A stretch of DNA of 64,000 nt from Fratercula arctica. Its lineage: Eukaryota > Chordata > Aves > Charadriiformes > Alcidae. The DNA is taken from assembly GCA_947846985.1 (NCBI GenBank), contig CANTUZ010000007.1, positions 32,492,355-32,556,354 on the forward strand. The letters are read 5' to 3'. Under the pieces are notes generated by a model. That model did not search any database. It saw only the letters and a program-made list of their open reading frames with translations, and was not told the origin of the DNA. This document shows positions 23,975 to 38,900 of the stretch, piece by piece. Made by a program: the position numbers and the translations under genes. Every line of letters starts with the position of its first letter. Within the stretch, counting starts at the first letter, position 1.

Positions 23975-26900
23975 CTGTGATTAAGGAAGAAAAGTCCTTT
24001 AATGCATTTATGAAGATTGCTAGCAAGTCTGTTAATGACACTCCTGCTTCATAAACAAGCCATTTGCAATCCCCAAGGACTCCGTTTCCATTTGTTTTAC
24101 TTTTGCCAAGAAAAACAAAAAGAACTATTGCTAAAAATAGACCAAATAGATGGCAGGAAATATTTACAGACACTGATTTGTTTCAAGTTGGTGGAAGAGG
24201 TCTGAGCTCTCCAGGAGTGAATCAGCAGACAGGATGGGAAGGAGCAGCCCTGGGGCAGGGAGGATGGGGCAGGCGAGTGCGGGAGGCAAAGCACATCCCC
24301 AGGACATGGTTTCTCACCTTGGCTGCTCCCCACCTTGGCTGCAGGCCAAGGAGGCAGGTAATGAGCTTGCACTAACGAGCTCCCTGTCCTTTCACTCCAG
24401 TGCTAATCTCCACCCTTCAGGAAAAAAAAAATAAATAAGTCGGGTAGCACAATTCTGCCTGAATTGTTCAGTGCTTCTGTAAACTGGGAATAAGTCTCTT
24501 ACGCAGCTGTGATTTGGCATCTCAGTCCAGAAACCCAGACTGCCAAAATAACTCTGGACACCTCCCAGACTGGTTTTCTGTTTTGTTTCGGTTCATTCTC
24601 CTGCCTCCCTTAACGAGGACCGATGCCCTCCATCCCTTGTTCGCACTTTTTTTGACCATTTTAATAACAATGCCTTCCCAGCTCCAGCAGCAGTGCCGGG
24701 TTCCCTGGAAAGCCATTCCCAGGGGCATTTAACAATTCTCAGAGCATGCTCCATGAAAGGGCTCCGACATAATTACCAAAGGCAGTATGTCATTTACGCA
24801 CATGGCTTACAGGCAGCTCCAAATAAGCTCCTTCTGGGGGAGTGTACTCGTGTTTTGGCAGAAGAAAAGAGGACGAAGTTGCCTGGCTACAGGTGCAAGG
24901 ATTTTCTGGGTGCTCAGTGGTAAATAAAAGCTATCCAGGGTCTCAGAAACCACCCTGCCAGCATACTCTGCGTTGGATCCTTGCCTAAAATAAGGCAAGC
25001 CCAAAATCCAGACAGTGTTCAGAGCCAGCGTGATGCACAGCTTCAGGAAGCAGCAGCCTTCGGAAGGAATTTTGTCCTTAGGCGGAGGAAGGTGAACTTT
25101 CTGCTGGAAATAGATAGTCTTGGAGTTAATCCTCTGGGCTACGATTCAGATCTGAAGTCACCTCGTAGTCCTGCCAAGGGTTTTGTGCCTGGTGTAAATC
25201 ATTTAACCTGGCACCATTGGCTCAGGAGGGATGAAGATTGTTCTTTTCTTACTTCTTTTCTCTACCTTCCCTGTTCACTCTGCAACCCCTCCTTGGCAGG
25301 GGATTCTAACACAGCACTACTGTAAAAGCAAAGGCAGACACCTAAAGTGCAGTAGACCCCCAAGGCACCTAAAGCACCCAGGTCAGAGAGAAGAGGTGAT
25401 TCACCCTGGCTGAAGCCAGGTGTTGGCCATGGACCGGTGCCTGTCCTGGCGAAGGCATTGGTTTCTCTGCACTGACTGAAGGGGATGGATTGTCCATCAG
25501 GTGAGATGAACCCTTGGCTCCTCCCCAACCTGCTGGAGCCACACACCTACAGAAAGATGCTCTTCCATACATACCTTATTTTGTGGTAACTGATACAGTG
25601 GGAAAAGACCAACCAGCACCTAATAAATTGTGAGATGAATCTAACTGAGCTACAACAGCTTCATATTTTCATAGCAAAGGACTAACCAACTTCACTAAAA
25701 AAGAAAAATATATACGCAGACAGACAGCAAGCAGAAAAAGCTGCGTTTCTACTGAACAAAAGGGATTTTTTAATTATTCACTCAGCTGATAACACCTAAC
25801 TGATTGAATGTCTCGCCAAAGATTTTTTCAAATAGACTGGCAATAGAAGACGTGAGGCATTTCACCAGCACCACAGGGTTTTCAGTGGCCCTTTGCTTGA
25901 AGTTTGTTTCACAGTTCCTTGATTTCCAGTTGGGTTTGCAAACACAGTTGTAATGCTTCCATCTCGTGGTGAAATGCAGAATAGAAAAATGTGTGGCACG
26001 AGAGCATGCAGTTTTTTCTTGCTGACTCAAAACCTAGAAGGCCAAACCTTCCCCTTTGGGACTACAGGAGATGGAGTATCTGACAATTAGAAAAACCTCA
26101 AACACTAACTAGCTGTATTTTTCATTCATCTCTCTTTTAAACAGGAAAATGCCACTTGCTTGTCAACTTAGCATGAAACTAAATCTGACTGGCTTAACTT
26201 ACTCCCAGAAAGTTAAAATATTGACCTGTTTTTAATGGGCTGAAATCTACTTTTTAGCACAGTGTTTCTTCTTTTTGCTGACAAATTCTGCAATCTGTCC
26301 TCCTACAGCATGTAACAGCATTCACCCACCCTCCCACCTCATGTTAATATTCCAGGGCTCTTTTAGAACATTATATCATCACTTTTGGGTATTGTCTTAT
26401 TTCTATCCACAGTAAAATGAGGCAGCTATTCTAAAACATTAGTAGATAAGCTGCTGATCACACAAAACATGCCTGACTCTTCCTTCTGGGTGCAGAGGGA
26501 TACTTCTTGGGCTTAGAGTCACCCTTACAGATGTCACTGGAATCAGCTCTCAGTATTTACATCTGCTTCACTTAGACTGGCACAAAGCAAAGGTAGCTGC
26601 TGTAAAGAGGTGTAATGAGCACCAACGAATTACTCCTGTGAGACAGTAGTATTCAGCATCAAATGGGCATTTTGCATAATCCATAGGAGCACTCGCCACC
26701 ATCCATGAATCAGTATAGAGACAGAGCAAATTCTATTGCTTTTGCAATTCCCCTCAAAATATTCTGTCCTCTATAAGGCCAGCATTCAAACTAAGAAGAG
26801 AATCGGTCTTCCCAAAGGTGCTGAATTTCCTACCAAATGCACCACAGTACCTCATGGGAGCAGCAGAGAAGAGGAAAGCAGGAGCGCAAGGGTTAACAAT

Positions 26901-29900
26901 CAAATGTCCTTAAAGTATGTAACGTCATGCTCAAAATTAGCCCCAGTTTGATGTTGTTCTTTTGAAGTTTAATTATACCAAATGTTCTACAGGAACATGC
27001 CATGTTCTTGCCTATCTATTTTGAATTGTAAGTACCAATCAGCATGTAAATGATCAAATTAAATCTTTTAAGTTGTTTGCAAGAGCCAGAACACCTTTCT
27101 GTGAATGGAGGGCTGAGAAGCAGCAGCATTTCGTGCGTTACTGCCGTTCTTGGTGAGCTCTTCAATGACTGGCATTTGAACAAAGAAATCACAGTGGAAG
27201 AAAGCCTGCGGCAGTCCCAAGTCCTTGTGCTGTCGTGGAAAATTACTATCTAAATAAAGAAAGATAAATTATTTCTTTTTAAAAGGTCATTCTGTTTCTC
27301 CTTAGTGATGAAGCCTTGCTGCCCAGATTATAGAGCACAGTTTGCACTTGGATAGTGCTCTAGCTCAAGTCATCAAAACCTAAGATTTGGAGAAGCGGGG
27401 GAAATTTAGGGAAGGCTCCGCAATTACTACTGCTGACCTGGGGGTTTGAGAGCACAATATGATGGGGGTTAACTGCTTTTCCGCTTGAGCAAGAGTTACA
27501 GAGGATGGGAGGAATTGAAAAGACCAAGCCCGCTCCTTGTGCACCATTCCTGGACCATTTCATCTTTCCACAGGAAAATGTTGGCTCAGCTTCTCTCCCT
27601 GATTTCCAAAGAAGTCAGCAAAAGTCTTCACCAGCCACAAACACTGTATTTACCTTGTTTCTCCTCTAATTCAGAATATGAACCGATATGGAGCTGTGCC
27701 AGCAGTAAATTTGGATTCAAAGTGGTTCTCCCAGGAATCTGGTATACAACACTTCCCTCTGTTTTACTTTCTTCAAGTCTGCCCAGAACCATTGCTGCTT
27801 TTAAAAACAAAAAACTCACTTCCAGAATAAATAAGAAAGCTCACAATAACGCTTCTGTCCTTTCAAAAGAGTTGGGGGGGGGGGGGAAAACCCAAATATT
27901 TTCAAATATTTACAGTCCATCTGGACCGCTGACAATGGGTGAAGCAAATTCCCACCTTCGAAGAAATCTCCCAGAAAAGAAAACATGGGAAAAACTGACT
28001 TCTGAATCTACAGGCTGAAGTCCAACTAATAACATTTGCTCGGTAAATAACCTTCCTAGTATGGATGGAAGGCTATGTTCACAAAGCACTGAATGGTGCT
28101 GCAACCAAGATGGCTCGTTTGTTTGTCAGGACTTGGGTTGATTTTTTTTTTCCTTTGTATTTCCTACTCACTGGAATGCAATTTAGGATTGAGAGACACT
28201 TTTTTTTTTTTAAAAATTTAAGGCAGCAGGATTTGTCTTTAAAAGGAAATACCACTAGTAATAAACCGCACTGTTCCTAGTCCTTGTTACACCTGCACAG
28301 GGAAAGCAGCCTGCGCATGGTCTCTGCAGGTCCAAGCCTTCCCCACTCCCTCTTACCTCCTTGCTGGAACTGGACGTGTCGCCTCCACTCACTTCCACCC
28401 GCAGGCTTTTGTGCCGGAGGATTAGGATCTCCTTGGCATGCTCCACGGGCTCCGTCTCTCCAGGAAGGGTGTGCCTGTTGTATGCTGGCCCCTGCATGTG
28501 GCACCAGAGAGACTGCTGTTGGAGGTGGGACCATCCATCCCTCTCTCCGCAGCAGCATCCCTTCACTAGTGCCTGCATCTCCCAGGGTCCTTCACTCCCC
28601 ATAACCATCCTGCCCAGTTATGGGGATAAACTGGTCAACAGAAGTACGAGAGGTGGGGATGGAGGGAAAAAGCTGAAGAAGGTAGATGGGACTCTAAACT
28701 CTGCTTCTTTATGCAAAATTGCCCAAGCAATCATGGCATGAGAAGACTGAGATGCATCTATTGGTCCAGGTGACACACCAATCTAGTGCAACTACTCTCT
28801 CCGAGGTGTCTTCAGCCTCAGTGCCTCTGCCAGCCCTCCAATATTTTATATCAGCCCCACCTTCATACATAAATCATGCAATCAACAGGAACCACAAACC
28901 CTGCTCCAAAAGCCATAAACCAACCGAAGTTAAATCTCCTACTAACATCAGTAGGAGTTGGGATAATTCTGTCACTACAAGGGGTGAGGCTGGATTTAGG
29001 CAGGAGTAAGTGCCAAAAGGAGGTATGCCTTCATCTTCATCCCATTCCCCATTTCTATATGTTTGTTCCCAGCCTTATCTAGTTGCTTCTCTCAGCTCAG
29101 CAAAGGGACAAGAGGGGGTGGTTGATCCCTCTGTGCTGAGCTGCCCACACCAGCCGCATCCCCAAGGACTCAGTATTTCATGCATAATCCATAAAACAAA
29201 GGCTTGGGTGGATTTTAAGGATAAGGCTCCATGTATCACTATGTGAACAGCAATTACAATGCACAGTCCTAGGTGCCGTGTAAAACCTCAGACAGATTAT
29301 TCATGAGTTTTTCTGTAAATAGCAAGTGTTTTCTATGCTATTTACCAGTTGTACCAGTTTCAGGGCAAAACTGCCAAGCAGTTTTAAAACCTCTGCAGAT
29401 TAGTTCTCACTCACAGCTCACTGACTGTGCTCTCTTCTATGGGAAAAAATGCAATGAGAGGATAACCCCAGGAGCTGTTGCAACTGCTGGATCTGCTAAC
29501 CTGATGCCTGAAGATCCATGTGCTCCTCCTTTCTCCTTTCTGGTTCTGAGTACTGATGCCTAAAATACTTCATGAAATTATAGGCTGACTGGGTGAACCT
29601 TTCAAAAGCTGTCATGCTGCAAACAGAAATGTGCCACTGACTTGGAAACTGGATCTGGCTTCACACAGCCAACTATTCTCTGCTCACAAAGAGACATCAT
29701 TAGTAATTATGTAAATATTCATAACATCTGCTCAGGCTGTTAGGATAACTGAGACAACTTTTGTTATTGGACATCTAAAATACAGATCGAGGGAAGAGTT
29801 ATACCGTTCTCCTTATTCGGTACAGGTTCCTTGCCAATATTTCCTGTATATTTTCCAGGACATCTGGATTCAGAGTATCTTCCAATTTTTTGTCCATTAT

Positions 29901-32900
29901 GACAGTCCTGTCGTTGTTGCTGCAAAGAAAAACAGAACACCTTATTTTGGAAGGTGCACAACAGCACAACCCATGCATCCCCAAAGCCCAGTGTTCACAG
30001 CAGCCCTTTCGGAGCCCACCACCAGTGGACATGACCAACAGCTAATCCTTGCAGATGGAGCTCACTGCAGAAGGGACATTTGGTATTTGCATCAGAGCTG
30101 TGCCATCCATGTGCTCCCTCGCAGATAAAAGAGCTGTGGGGAGCTGTGGCAGAGCAGAACCATCTGTGAGAGATGAGATGGCCATTCTGATGCGCAAATA
30201 TTTGACCCTGCTGTCTCAGCCAATGCTAATTCTCGCTGTTGGTTCCTTCAGTACATGTAATAGTGTAAAGCCATCCAAAAATGGTGCAAGAGCCTCTTCC
30301 TCAGAGCACCATTTCTGTGTAACTCGGGAGGCAGGGGGGGGATACAGGTGAGCCTCCATGTACAAGATCAGAAACCGTGTTAATCAATGCCAGTAGATTG
30401 CTCATCCACCTGACCATTTTTAATACCCACCTACCAATTTTTAAATAGTGTTTACTTGCATTTGTCCAAGCTATGTTGGTCCTTCCCATGGGAGAGCCCA
30501 GCAGGGAAGAGCAGAGGAGGCAGAGAAGTTTGCAAAAGCTTTTCATAACTGTTCCCTCTGGTGGGAGGGCTGTGAGGAGTGATGGACAGTGGATGACTGC
30601 AGGGGAGCACTTACAGCAAGGATGGGTGAGATGGTGCATGACCCAGCTGCCCGGCTTCTGCCAGCTCGATGGCATGTTTCCGCTCCAGCTTTTCGTAGAG
30701 AAGCACAATACTTGATTTTGGCTGATCGTATTCTCGAAGCAGGATCTTCTGCAGGTATTTGCTATTGAAATATTCTAATCTGTTTGAGAACAAAACAAGA
30801 TGTTCTTAGCCTCCTCCCACGACTCCCTAGCACCTAAATGGACCTGAGCAGGCCAGCATAGTCCATGACTGCCCTATATTCCATTACATTCCATTACCCT
30901 CTTTCCAGAAACCAATAGTCCTAGAGGTCAGTTCCGAATTATTTTTGCACTACAGTATATGAGTTAAGATATTAAAACTTTGCCAAATACAATAAAAACT
31001 CCCCAGAGGGACAGATTTATCATGAACTTTACTATGAGTGCTACAAGTACATGCAGTAGCCCCAAGGGATGCAACAGATTTAAACACTTCCAGATTCCCT
31101 CTTGAGCCATTTCCTCTCACTTTCTGCCCAAAGGCAGCACAACCTTTGGGAAAGATTTAGCCAGTATCAAATACTGGCACTCAAGTTTGGCTGTTGTTAG
31201 CTGCTCACAAACCTGCTCGCAGGGAGCCTGGACATTCCTCAGCAGCAGTGATTCCCATACCCTCTAGTGGCACTTCCAAGCACTGGCATTCCTAAGAAAA
31301 TCCCTGCCAGCTGCATTAATCAGACCTTACCATGAAGTTAGCTGCATCTGTGTCTGCACAGCCAAGGAATTAAATCTGGTAGACTGCTATTAGTATATTT
31401 TATGTTATTTGTATTTTTTTAAAAAAGCAAATTCTCATGTGTAAAATCTGTATACTTTTTCTTAATGAAAATCGAGCACTTTGCTAGAGAAATCTGTAGA
31501 TATCCTCTACAGATAGCCCCTCAAAGTGCTGCAGGCTCATATTTGTACTGTTAATTGTGCACACACTGGGTTGGGCTCCTCAGCCCCTGCATGGCCGGAC
31601 AGAGAGGAGGTCACAGGCAACGCCGCTCCAGGCAGGGACAGGCTGAAGCCACATAAGCTGTGTGTTGTGCTGGCATGGCTCTCTCATTTCCATCAGATTC
31701 CTTTGGACAAGAAGGAACACACACAATAGGAGAGGAGAAAGGAGTCTTTTTAGGGTGAAGTATAATATGTGACCTGCAAGCAGGGAAGCACCCCGAGAAC
31801 CTGGTCTCACCTTAGACAAGGAAAAACTGCCCCTCTGTCACCTGGGTTGTGACACAAGGATGAACAAGGCTCAGCTGCCCACAGTGGAAACTTAGGGAAT
31901 AGAAACCAGCCTCATTTTTTTCTACACATGTACACAGTTGTATATCGGCAAATCCTTACTTGTCTTTCCAGTAATACTGTCCCCAGTGTCCAGATATATC
32001 TTCAATGCCAGCCAGCAAATGATCCAAGAACTAAACAGAAGAGAGGATTTTGCTATACACTGGTTGCATGTATTGCATACGTGATCAACTCAGACAGCAA
32101 ATATCAAAAGCCACCAGACAAAACAGGAGCTGCTTTCAGCTTGGTACACAGCGCCGGTAAACAAGAAGAGGGGATGTCGGGCTAATTCCCCATCCAGTCA
32201 TCCACGTGTATCCCTCAGTTCTGGAGTACAGTAAGTGGTTTGACTGCTTGCTTTCAGGTCTGTGCAAGCAAAGAACAATCGCAGAGGGACATGCATCTGC
32301 TTTTTATGGTATGTGCAGGATGGCTGATGGCTTGCACATCCTGCATATTGGGCCTTGATAAGCAGGAAATGCTCATATTGAGGTTTTTGAGGACAATTTG
32401 TCTCAGGAGATCAGTATCTTCAGGATACAGATGTAGATAACATACAAATGATGCTTTGACTTGAATGAGAAATACTGCCTTCCCCCAGACACACTAAATT
32501 AAATCATTGGCCATATCATGCCTTATACAAAAACATTATTATTGTTTAAAATTATATTAAAAATACCAGACAGGTTGGTTTTTCCACCTAGAAGTCACGT
32601 CCTCTAATTTCCCAAATTGTTTTCCCTCCTACAGGCATCTCTAAATTGGGAGAGGACTCTGCTCTACTGTGGGTCAATGCCCCTCCACACCCAGGTACCG
32701 ATGTCCCTAGAGCTTCTTCCAGCTCTAATTTAAAAAAAAAAAAAAAAATGTTTTTTGTGGGGTCAGAGACAGAAAATCTTCAGAGCAGTTCACTCAGCCC
32801 TGCAGCATGGTACAGGTTAGAGTCCTCACATTGCTAATAGCAGCTGTATGGTCTGAGGACCGACAAATGACACCTACACCCCCTCCCCACCCTCCACTGA

Positions 32901-35900
32901 TCATCGCTCTTGAGAGCAAGAATGTCCTGACTATCCAGACGGAGAAATAAATTTGAGCAAGAAAGCTGCTTCTGGCTTCTGCATCCCTCATTTCCAACTA
33001 TCGGCATTGTTACCTTCTCTACTTAACTTAATTGGTACATAGCCATTTTCAGCTCACATTTCCTAATAAACACATTTCCAGAGATGATTTATTATTCACA
33101 CACTAACAAAAGAAGAAAGTATTCTCTGTTCATGACAGGAAAAGACTCTTCAGCCTATTGAACTGTTCTGTTAACCTCAGACAAAGCCCTGTAATACAAC
33201 TAATTGTGAGGATGGCAAACAGTTTTTATAGATGTCCTCAGACCTAATGTCTTTATTTCTAGCTACCCAAAAAGAAGACAAAAATATTCCTGAAGAAGCC
33301 ATACCCACAGAAATGTGACTGGGCATAAACAATTAGATTCAGAAACATAATTTTACATTGGATGCAGATGCAAATGCAAAGCCTCAGCTGGGCATGCAGA
33401 ATACCCTGCTTTCTCATGAAGATGACCCGCTCTCCGAAGATGTCCTCTGTAACTAGAAAGGCCAACATTTGGATGACAAGAGCAAGGTGAACTTTCACTC
33501 TTTTACTCCTTCCAGAAAAGCAAAAAAGATAGAGTTAGGTTCAAGTATAAACTTTCGGGTGAGTGATTATCTTCTTCCATCATGTTTGTGCACCAGTAAT
33601 GCGACTCCAGCCTGACTGAGTAGGTGGCTGCTATTCCAATGCAAATAATAACCCATGGTTAGGAAGCTGCATAGGACTTCAAACCCGGAAAGGGACTGAC
33701 CTTCAGAGGATTCGGGTAAAATTGCAGACCTGCAGAGTCCCTGGATGCACACCACATTTCAGAAGGACCATAGTGCTATCAGCAAAGGATATTGGAAAGC
33801 TCCGGCTGTGTGTTGATGGATGCATCACTTACCCGAATATGGATCTGCTCTCCCACTGTGGGAGCACTCTCTCTTTTCCTCTTGACAGCCAACAGGTCAA
33901 CGAGAGGACGGATGGTCATTCCCTGCAGCATAACCACAAACACAAAAACCAGCCTTTCTTCACATCAAGTGTTCTTAGTGTCAACAGCAGCTCACATACA
34001 GGCAGAGAGGAGAAATGCTCCACTCTCCATATCTGGCATCTCAAGACCACAAGAAGTCAACCAATATCTTCAAGGTCAAGCCTGTGGTTTGCTATTGCTT
34101 GTAGCCTAGCAGATGGAAAGGGGCTGGGAACGTTCTAAGTTCAAATGCCTGAAACTATGATAGTCCTTGAGACTTCACAGCACGCAGCCTCCACCAGCAT
34201 TTGTCTGCTAACTTTTTGAGTATTTACGTGTCACAGATCATTACTCCAACAATCTCGGACGGCTAGCCAGTGGCAAAGTTTACTAATCAAAGTATCCACC
34301 TGGTGGGAAGGGTCAAGGGAAGAGTTTTAATGTCCTTTAAGTCTCATGAGAGAATTTCTAAAATGCTGCTGTGGTGTGTTTCTTAGTCTGGCTTTGGTAT
34401 GAAATGACTTTTCTAGGACATGTTTATAGCAAAAATGATGGAGTAGCTGATGTTTATGACTTCTGAATGTCACAATTGCTGGCACAGAGGAGAGTTGAAC
34501 ACATTTTTAATTGCAGAAACAATTAATGTGTCATTTTAATAGCTAATAGCAATAAAAAATGCATAGCTATTCAGAGTAAATAAAATAAAACTCACAAATT
34601 TAGAAATAACGGATACTACAAAAAATAAGTAGAGACGATGCAATTTGCTCTCTTGCCTTCACTGGACAATCAGCTGCATTTGTTTTCATTTTAAAGTGAC
34701 ATTTTGGAGTTTTGTGACCAGGACTCCCAAATGTAGAAACACCTGAATTCCTTTGGCTTTTCCTGACCTTGAGAGCATTATGGGAATCTCACTTGTCATT
34801 TTCAGGCCACATGTCATTTCACAACACACCTGTAGGTCCCCTGTGACGCTCCTCCACCCAGCAGAAACAACTCATCTGAAGTGCATCACCTGATTCTGAT
34901 GGCTCTATCACAGCTCACAAAGTTTTTCTACTACTTGCAAACCAGTAGCTAATGGGTCAGTGTAGGCGGCAAACGAAATAAAAACCCAACTCTTCACGAT
35001 TATATTTGCTAACAATTTCATGGAAGAGGTCAGAGGCCAATAGGCTGAGAGATTGAACTTCAAATGGAGAATGTGGTATTTCTTTTCTAAACCGCACTGA
35101 AAGGCAGAACAATAAGGGCCTTTTGCGACATTCCAGACAAGCCCACAGCTCCTTGGAGGACCTTCTGGTCTATGTGGCACATATCCAGGCCAGCTTGGAA
35201 GCACTGAGGACTTGACAATTGCTCAGTCAACCTTCTCAAAATTATTAAGCAGGCTTGTTGTGGGAAGAGCCTTATGCAACTAAGGCCAAAATAGATGAGT
35301 TTCCTGGGTTGTGTAATGCACAGACCCATGTACGGACAATCCCAACTGCTTACACGTTGGTCATTAGTCTATGTAGCACAAAGCTTTTCAGACAGTGTGG
35401 TCAGGATTTTCAAGAAAACTAAAAGGATTTGTGCTCCAACAAGATGCCTTGCTGGCCTTCACCAGCTTGAAAGGGCCAAAATCATCTTTCCCCTAGTTTC
35501 TTTCCTATCTTAACACAGATATCCCCGCCAAGACTGTATTGATATCACTGAGAATATAAAGAAAACATATTGCACAAAATAACAAAAACAAAAAAAAAGT
35601 CCACTAGCCACCGAAGTTGTTTTGTAGCCAATATTTCACTTGTCCTTTCCACCCAAAGTGACATGCTCCATGAAAGATGCTGGGATATTAAAGATATTCA
35701 CTCTTCAATCCTGCATCCATCGATGTGGCTGGCAGCAGTGCCATGGACTTCAGAAGCTGTAGGACTCATTGGCAAACCCAGGTTTCTTAAGGTTCATCTT
35801 AATACCTGCTTCTGTTATATTTACCTATGTTTTCTGTGCTGAGCTACAGCAATATCTTTCTGGTTCAGCTTTTAAACAAGTTTACTTCCCAGCCCCACTG

Positions 35901-38900
35901 CCAGCCCCCCCCATTCTCGTGGTGGCCTCAGCTACACAATACTGCAGGTATCTGGAGCCTGAGCAAAGTCTGTCTTTATAGATGCTATGTTCCTGCTGAA
36001 AGGCTGAAGGTCAAGGGGTCACCCCACTGACACATACCCACAGGGGACCCTGTTTAACTCTCACCCTTTAGCATAGAGATGACATCACCAGTTGAGCTTT
36101 GAGGTTACACAAAAGCCCTTTTCCCAGTCCTGGGAAGGATTTTCCGAAGCCTCAGCAGAATGGAGCTGCTGCCTTAGAACAACCTTTGTCTGAGACTCAA
36201 GAGCGTCTCTGCATGAGCGGACGTGCCTAGTGACCGTATCTTTTCAATTTCTGACCCACATTTGCATCTTAAAACTTGTCAACCTCCACCTAACTATGGT
36301 CCCCCAACCCCTGGCCCCTGCTCTCTCCTTTCAGTCTGAAATGTGCGCCTGGTCCAGCTGCCCTGCAGGACTCAGCTCCAAGCCCATCAGCATGTCAGAC
36401 TTGTTGACCACTTTTTCAGCTCATGGTGTGAATTAGGTGGATGTGGGGAAGTAGAGTCAACCCCAACTCTCCGCATTGCCCAAGACCCACACTTAAGGGG
36501 TTCAGGGAGGCCAAACAGAAGGAATTTGCTCTCGTGGGGTGATGCTCAGCCGTGGGTCGATGCTCAGCCGTGGGGCAGCTGTCGTCGTGACCCACCATCT
36601 CCCAAAGCCCCAGCAGCTGCTCTGCTCCCTCCATCCGAGGGCAGGAGGAGGGCAGCCCTGGGTCAGCAGCTCTGCATGAACCTCATGCACTTAAGCAGAG
36701 AAGCTCCCGGGGAGCTTTTCTGCACAGCATCATTCCCAGACCCCCACCCACTTGCTTCAGCCCTATGGAGACATACTCTTAACTTTTTGGGACGGAGCAC
36801 ACCAGGTAGACATCAACCTTGCTCGCTTCAGGACCACATGACCCCAATTTTTCCACCACATCCTCCTTCAAACATGACATCCTTTGCCAGGTGAATGAAA
36901 ATGTGCATTTCGGAGAAATCCCCGAAAGGAACCTCGCCCTTACAGACTTGCTGCTGGGCAGAGAAAAGCAGGGAGACACATCCAAAATCTTCATCCCACA
37001 GAAGGCTGCAGGAATGCTGTTACCACTAGATGTCACAGCAATGCCGAGAGCGGCTGATCGTCCCGAGCAGGGCTTCACTGCGCCCTGAAGCATAGTAACT
37101 CCTTCCAACTTCAGCCTGTGCCTAAGGGAGAGAAAACCTTTCTCCATCATACACCTGGTGGGGTACTAATTAAGAATCCGTGAAAAATAAAAGCATATTA
37201 GTAAGGAGAGCAATACCAGCACCAAGTTCTGCCCCTGCCCCAGCTACAGGCTGACCAGCCCAGGTCCTTGCCCACTATACAACTGCAGGCAGGGGTCAGA
37301 TGTGGCACCTCCCACATGTTCCCCAAAAGCAGGCCAAGCTGCAGGTGCTCCTTCAGCCTTTCTATAGGATTGGGCTTTGCAAAAACACCCACAGCAGAAA
37401 TCAATCTTTAAGAAGAAGAAAAAAAATAGTACATTTGTGCATTAAACAATAAACCAAATACCTCAGAGTAACCAGTGCTGTGAGGATCCACCTCCCTCTC
37501 CTGCCATGGCAGTGGGGAGGTAACGTGTCCACAGCCACCCCATGATATGGGCAGGCTGCACACACTTGCAGAAGCTTTACCACTGGGTAGGAAACAACCC
37601 AAGAATCACTAGGGCAGAAAGAGAAAGCAAAAAGCAAGAGGGCTTAGGGATCAGTTATAAAAGAAAAAGTAGAGGCAAATAAATCAAAAGTCCTGCGACT
37701 TTTTTTTACTTGCTTCTAATATTCCTTACTTTTATAACAAGTAACACACAATATTTTTTTTTCCAGTGGAAGAGTTAATGACTGCAGCTGCTTTGCTGCA
37801 TGAATGTGAAAATGTCTCAGACATACATACAAAATATTTTGATAAAGAACTAATGACTGTTGTTGCTTTAGCTGTTGGATGCCCCAATAAAATGGAACTC
37901 ATTCTCAGAAAGTGTTAAGAAGACACTCCTTCAAAATTTGGTCCTTTAAATTGTCCTACTTGTGAACTACCAAAACTGAGACGACCAAATCATAAACCTC
38001 TTTTTAAACTCTTGCTGTCCATGTTCAGAGGGTTTGGAGTATCCCCAGTATCCTCCTGATCCTTTGGGATCAGGAAAACTGAACTTCGTTACTGCATGGC
38101 TCAGGTAGCATTTCATTTCATGACCAGGTCTGCAATAATAAGTGGTTCTTACCTTGCACAAACAGCAAATTATTTGTAGACTTTGATTCAGGTTGGTTTT
38201 ACTCTCACAAGAAACGTGTATAAGCACTGCTTCAGAGAGGAAACCTATGCCAGCATCATTATTCCCAGTTTTCACCACAGCTACCCCAATAAGGATGGAC
38301 CAGATCAAAGATGGGACAAGTTATCATTAAAAATGCTACAGCACATGTAAATCAACAACTGCTGGTGAACCTCATGGACGTGTGACACATTCTCACACCT
38401 TCTGCCTCTTTCAGTAATAATTTTAAATTTTTAAATGCCTAACGGCTTGATGGAGGGAAACTTTTAATGACTGGTAAATCCTTGTGTTCATCCAATGGTT
38501 TAGTACGGGTTATTTGTCTGGGGAAAAAATCATGCTCATTCTTTACATCTGCTGGTGACATCGAGATTGTTTTTACCTGTATGAACACAGTGAAGAGGAT
38601 CACAACAGTTGTTGCTGCAATGAAAAGCTTCTTTCTGTGAAAGTCAGGAAGCAGGAAAACCAAAGAGAAACAAATGGCTCCTCGGAGACCCCCGTATGCT
38701 ATAATGAATTGGTCTTTGCTGGTGATGGTGTTCACGTGAAATCTGTTCACAAAGAAAGTCAGCACAAGAACCCCTGAAAAGCAGGAAAGAAGATGGGAGT
38801 ATGTCAAACAAAAAGAGCAATTAGATAAAACTCACAATCTTATTTTACAGTAAAACATTACTGAACTGGTAAACACCAATCACGACGAACTGGCCAGGGC

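Larger units (their letters stand above)
28492..33832 (-). other. Exchanger introns 6 to 9 (between the listed exons)
   Basis: The spaces 28492-29804, 29920-30614, 30780-31959 and 32031-33832 contain no other recognised gene. An A17 tract is at 32732-32748. Canonical GT/AG ends bound each intron. Confidence 0.6.

Noticed and set aside
27485..28018. 177-codon plus-strand open frame in exchanger intron 10
   Set aside because: Passes through a G13 homopolymer and has no protein-family features.
36343..36894. 183-codon plus-strand open frame in exchanger intron 5
   Set aside because: It includes a local tandem duplication and proline-rich low-complexity sequence, and shows no family motif; likely chance in a GC-rich patch.
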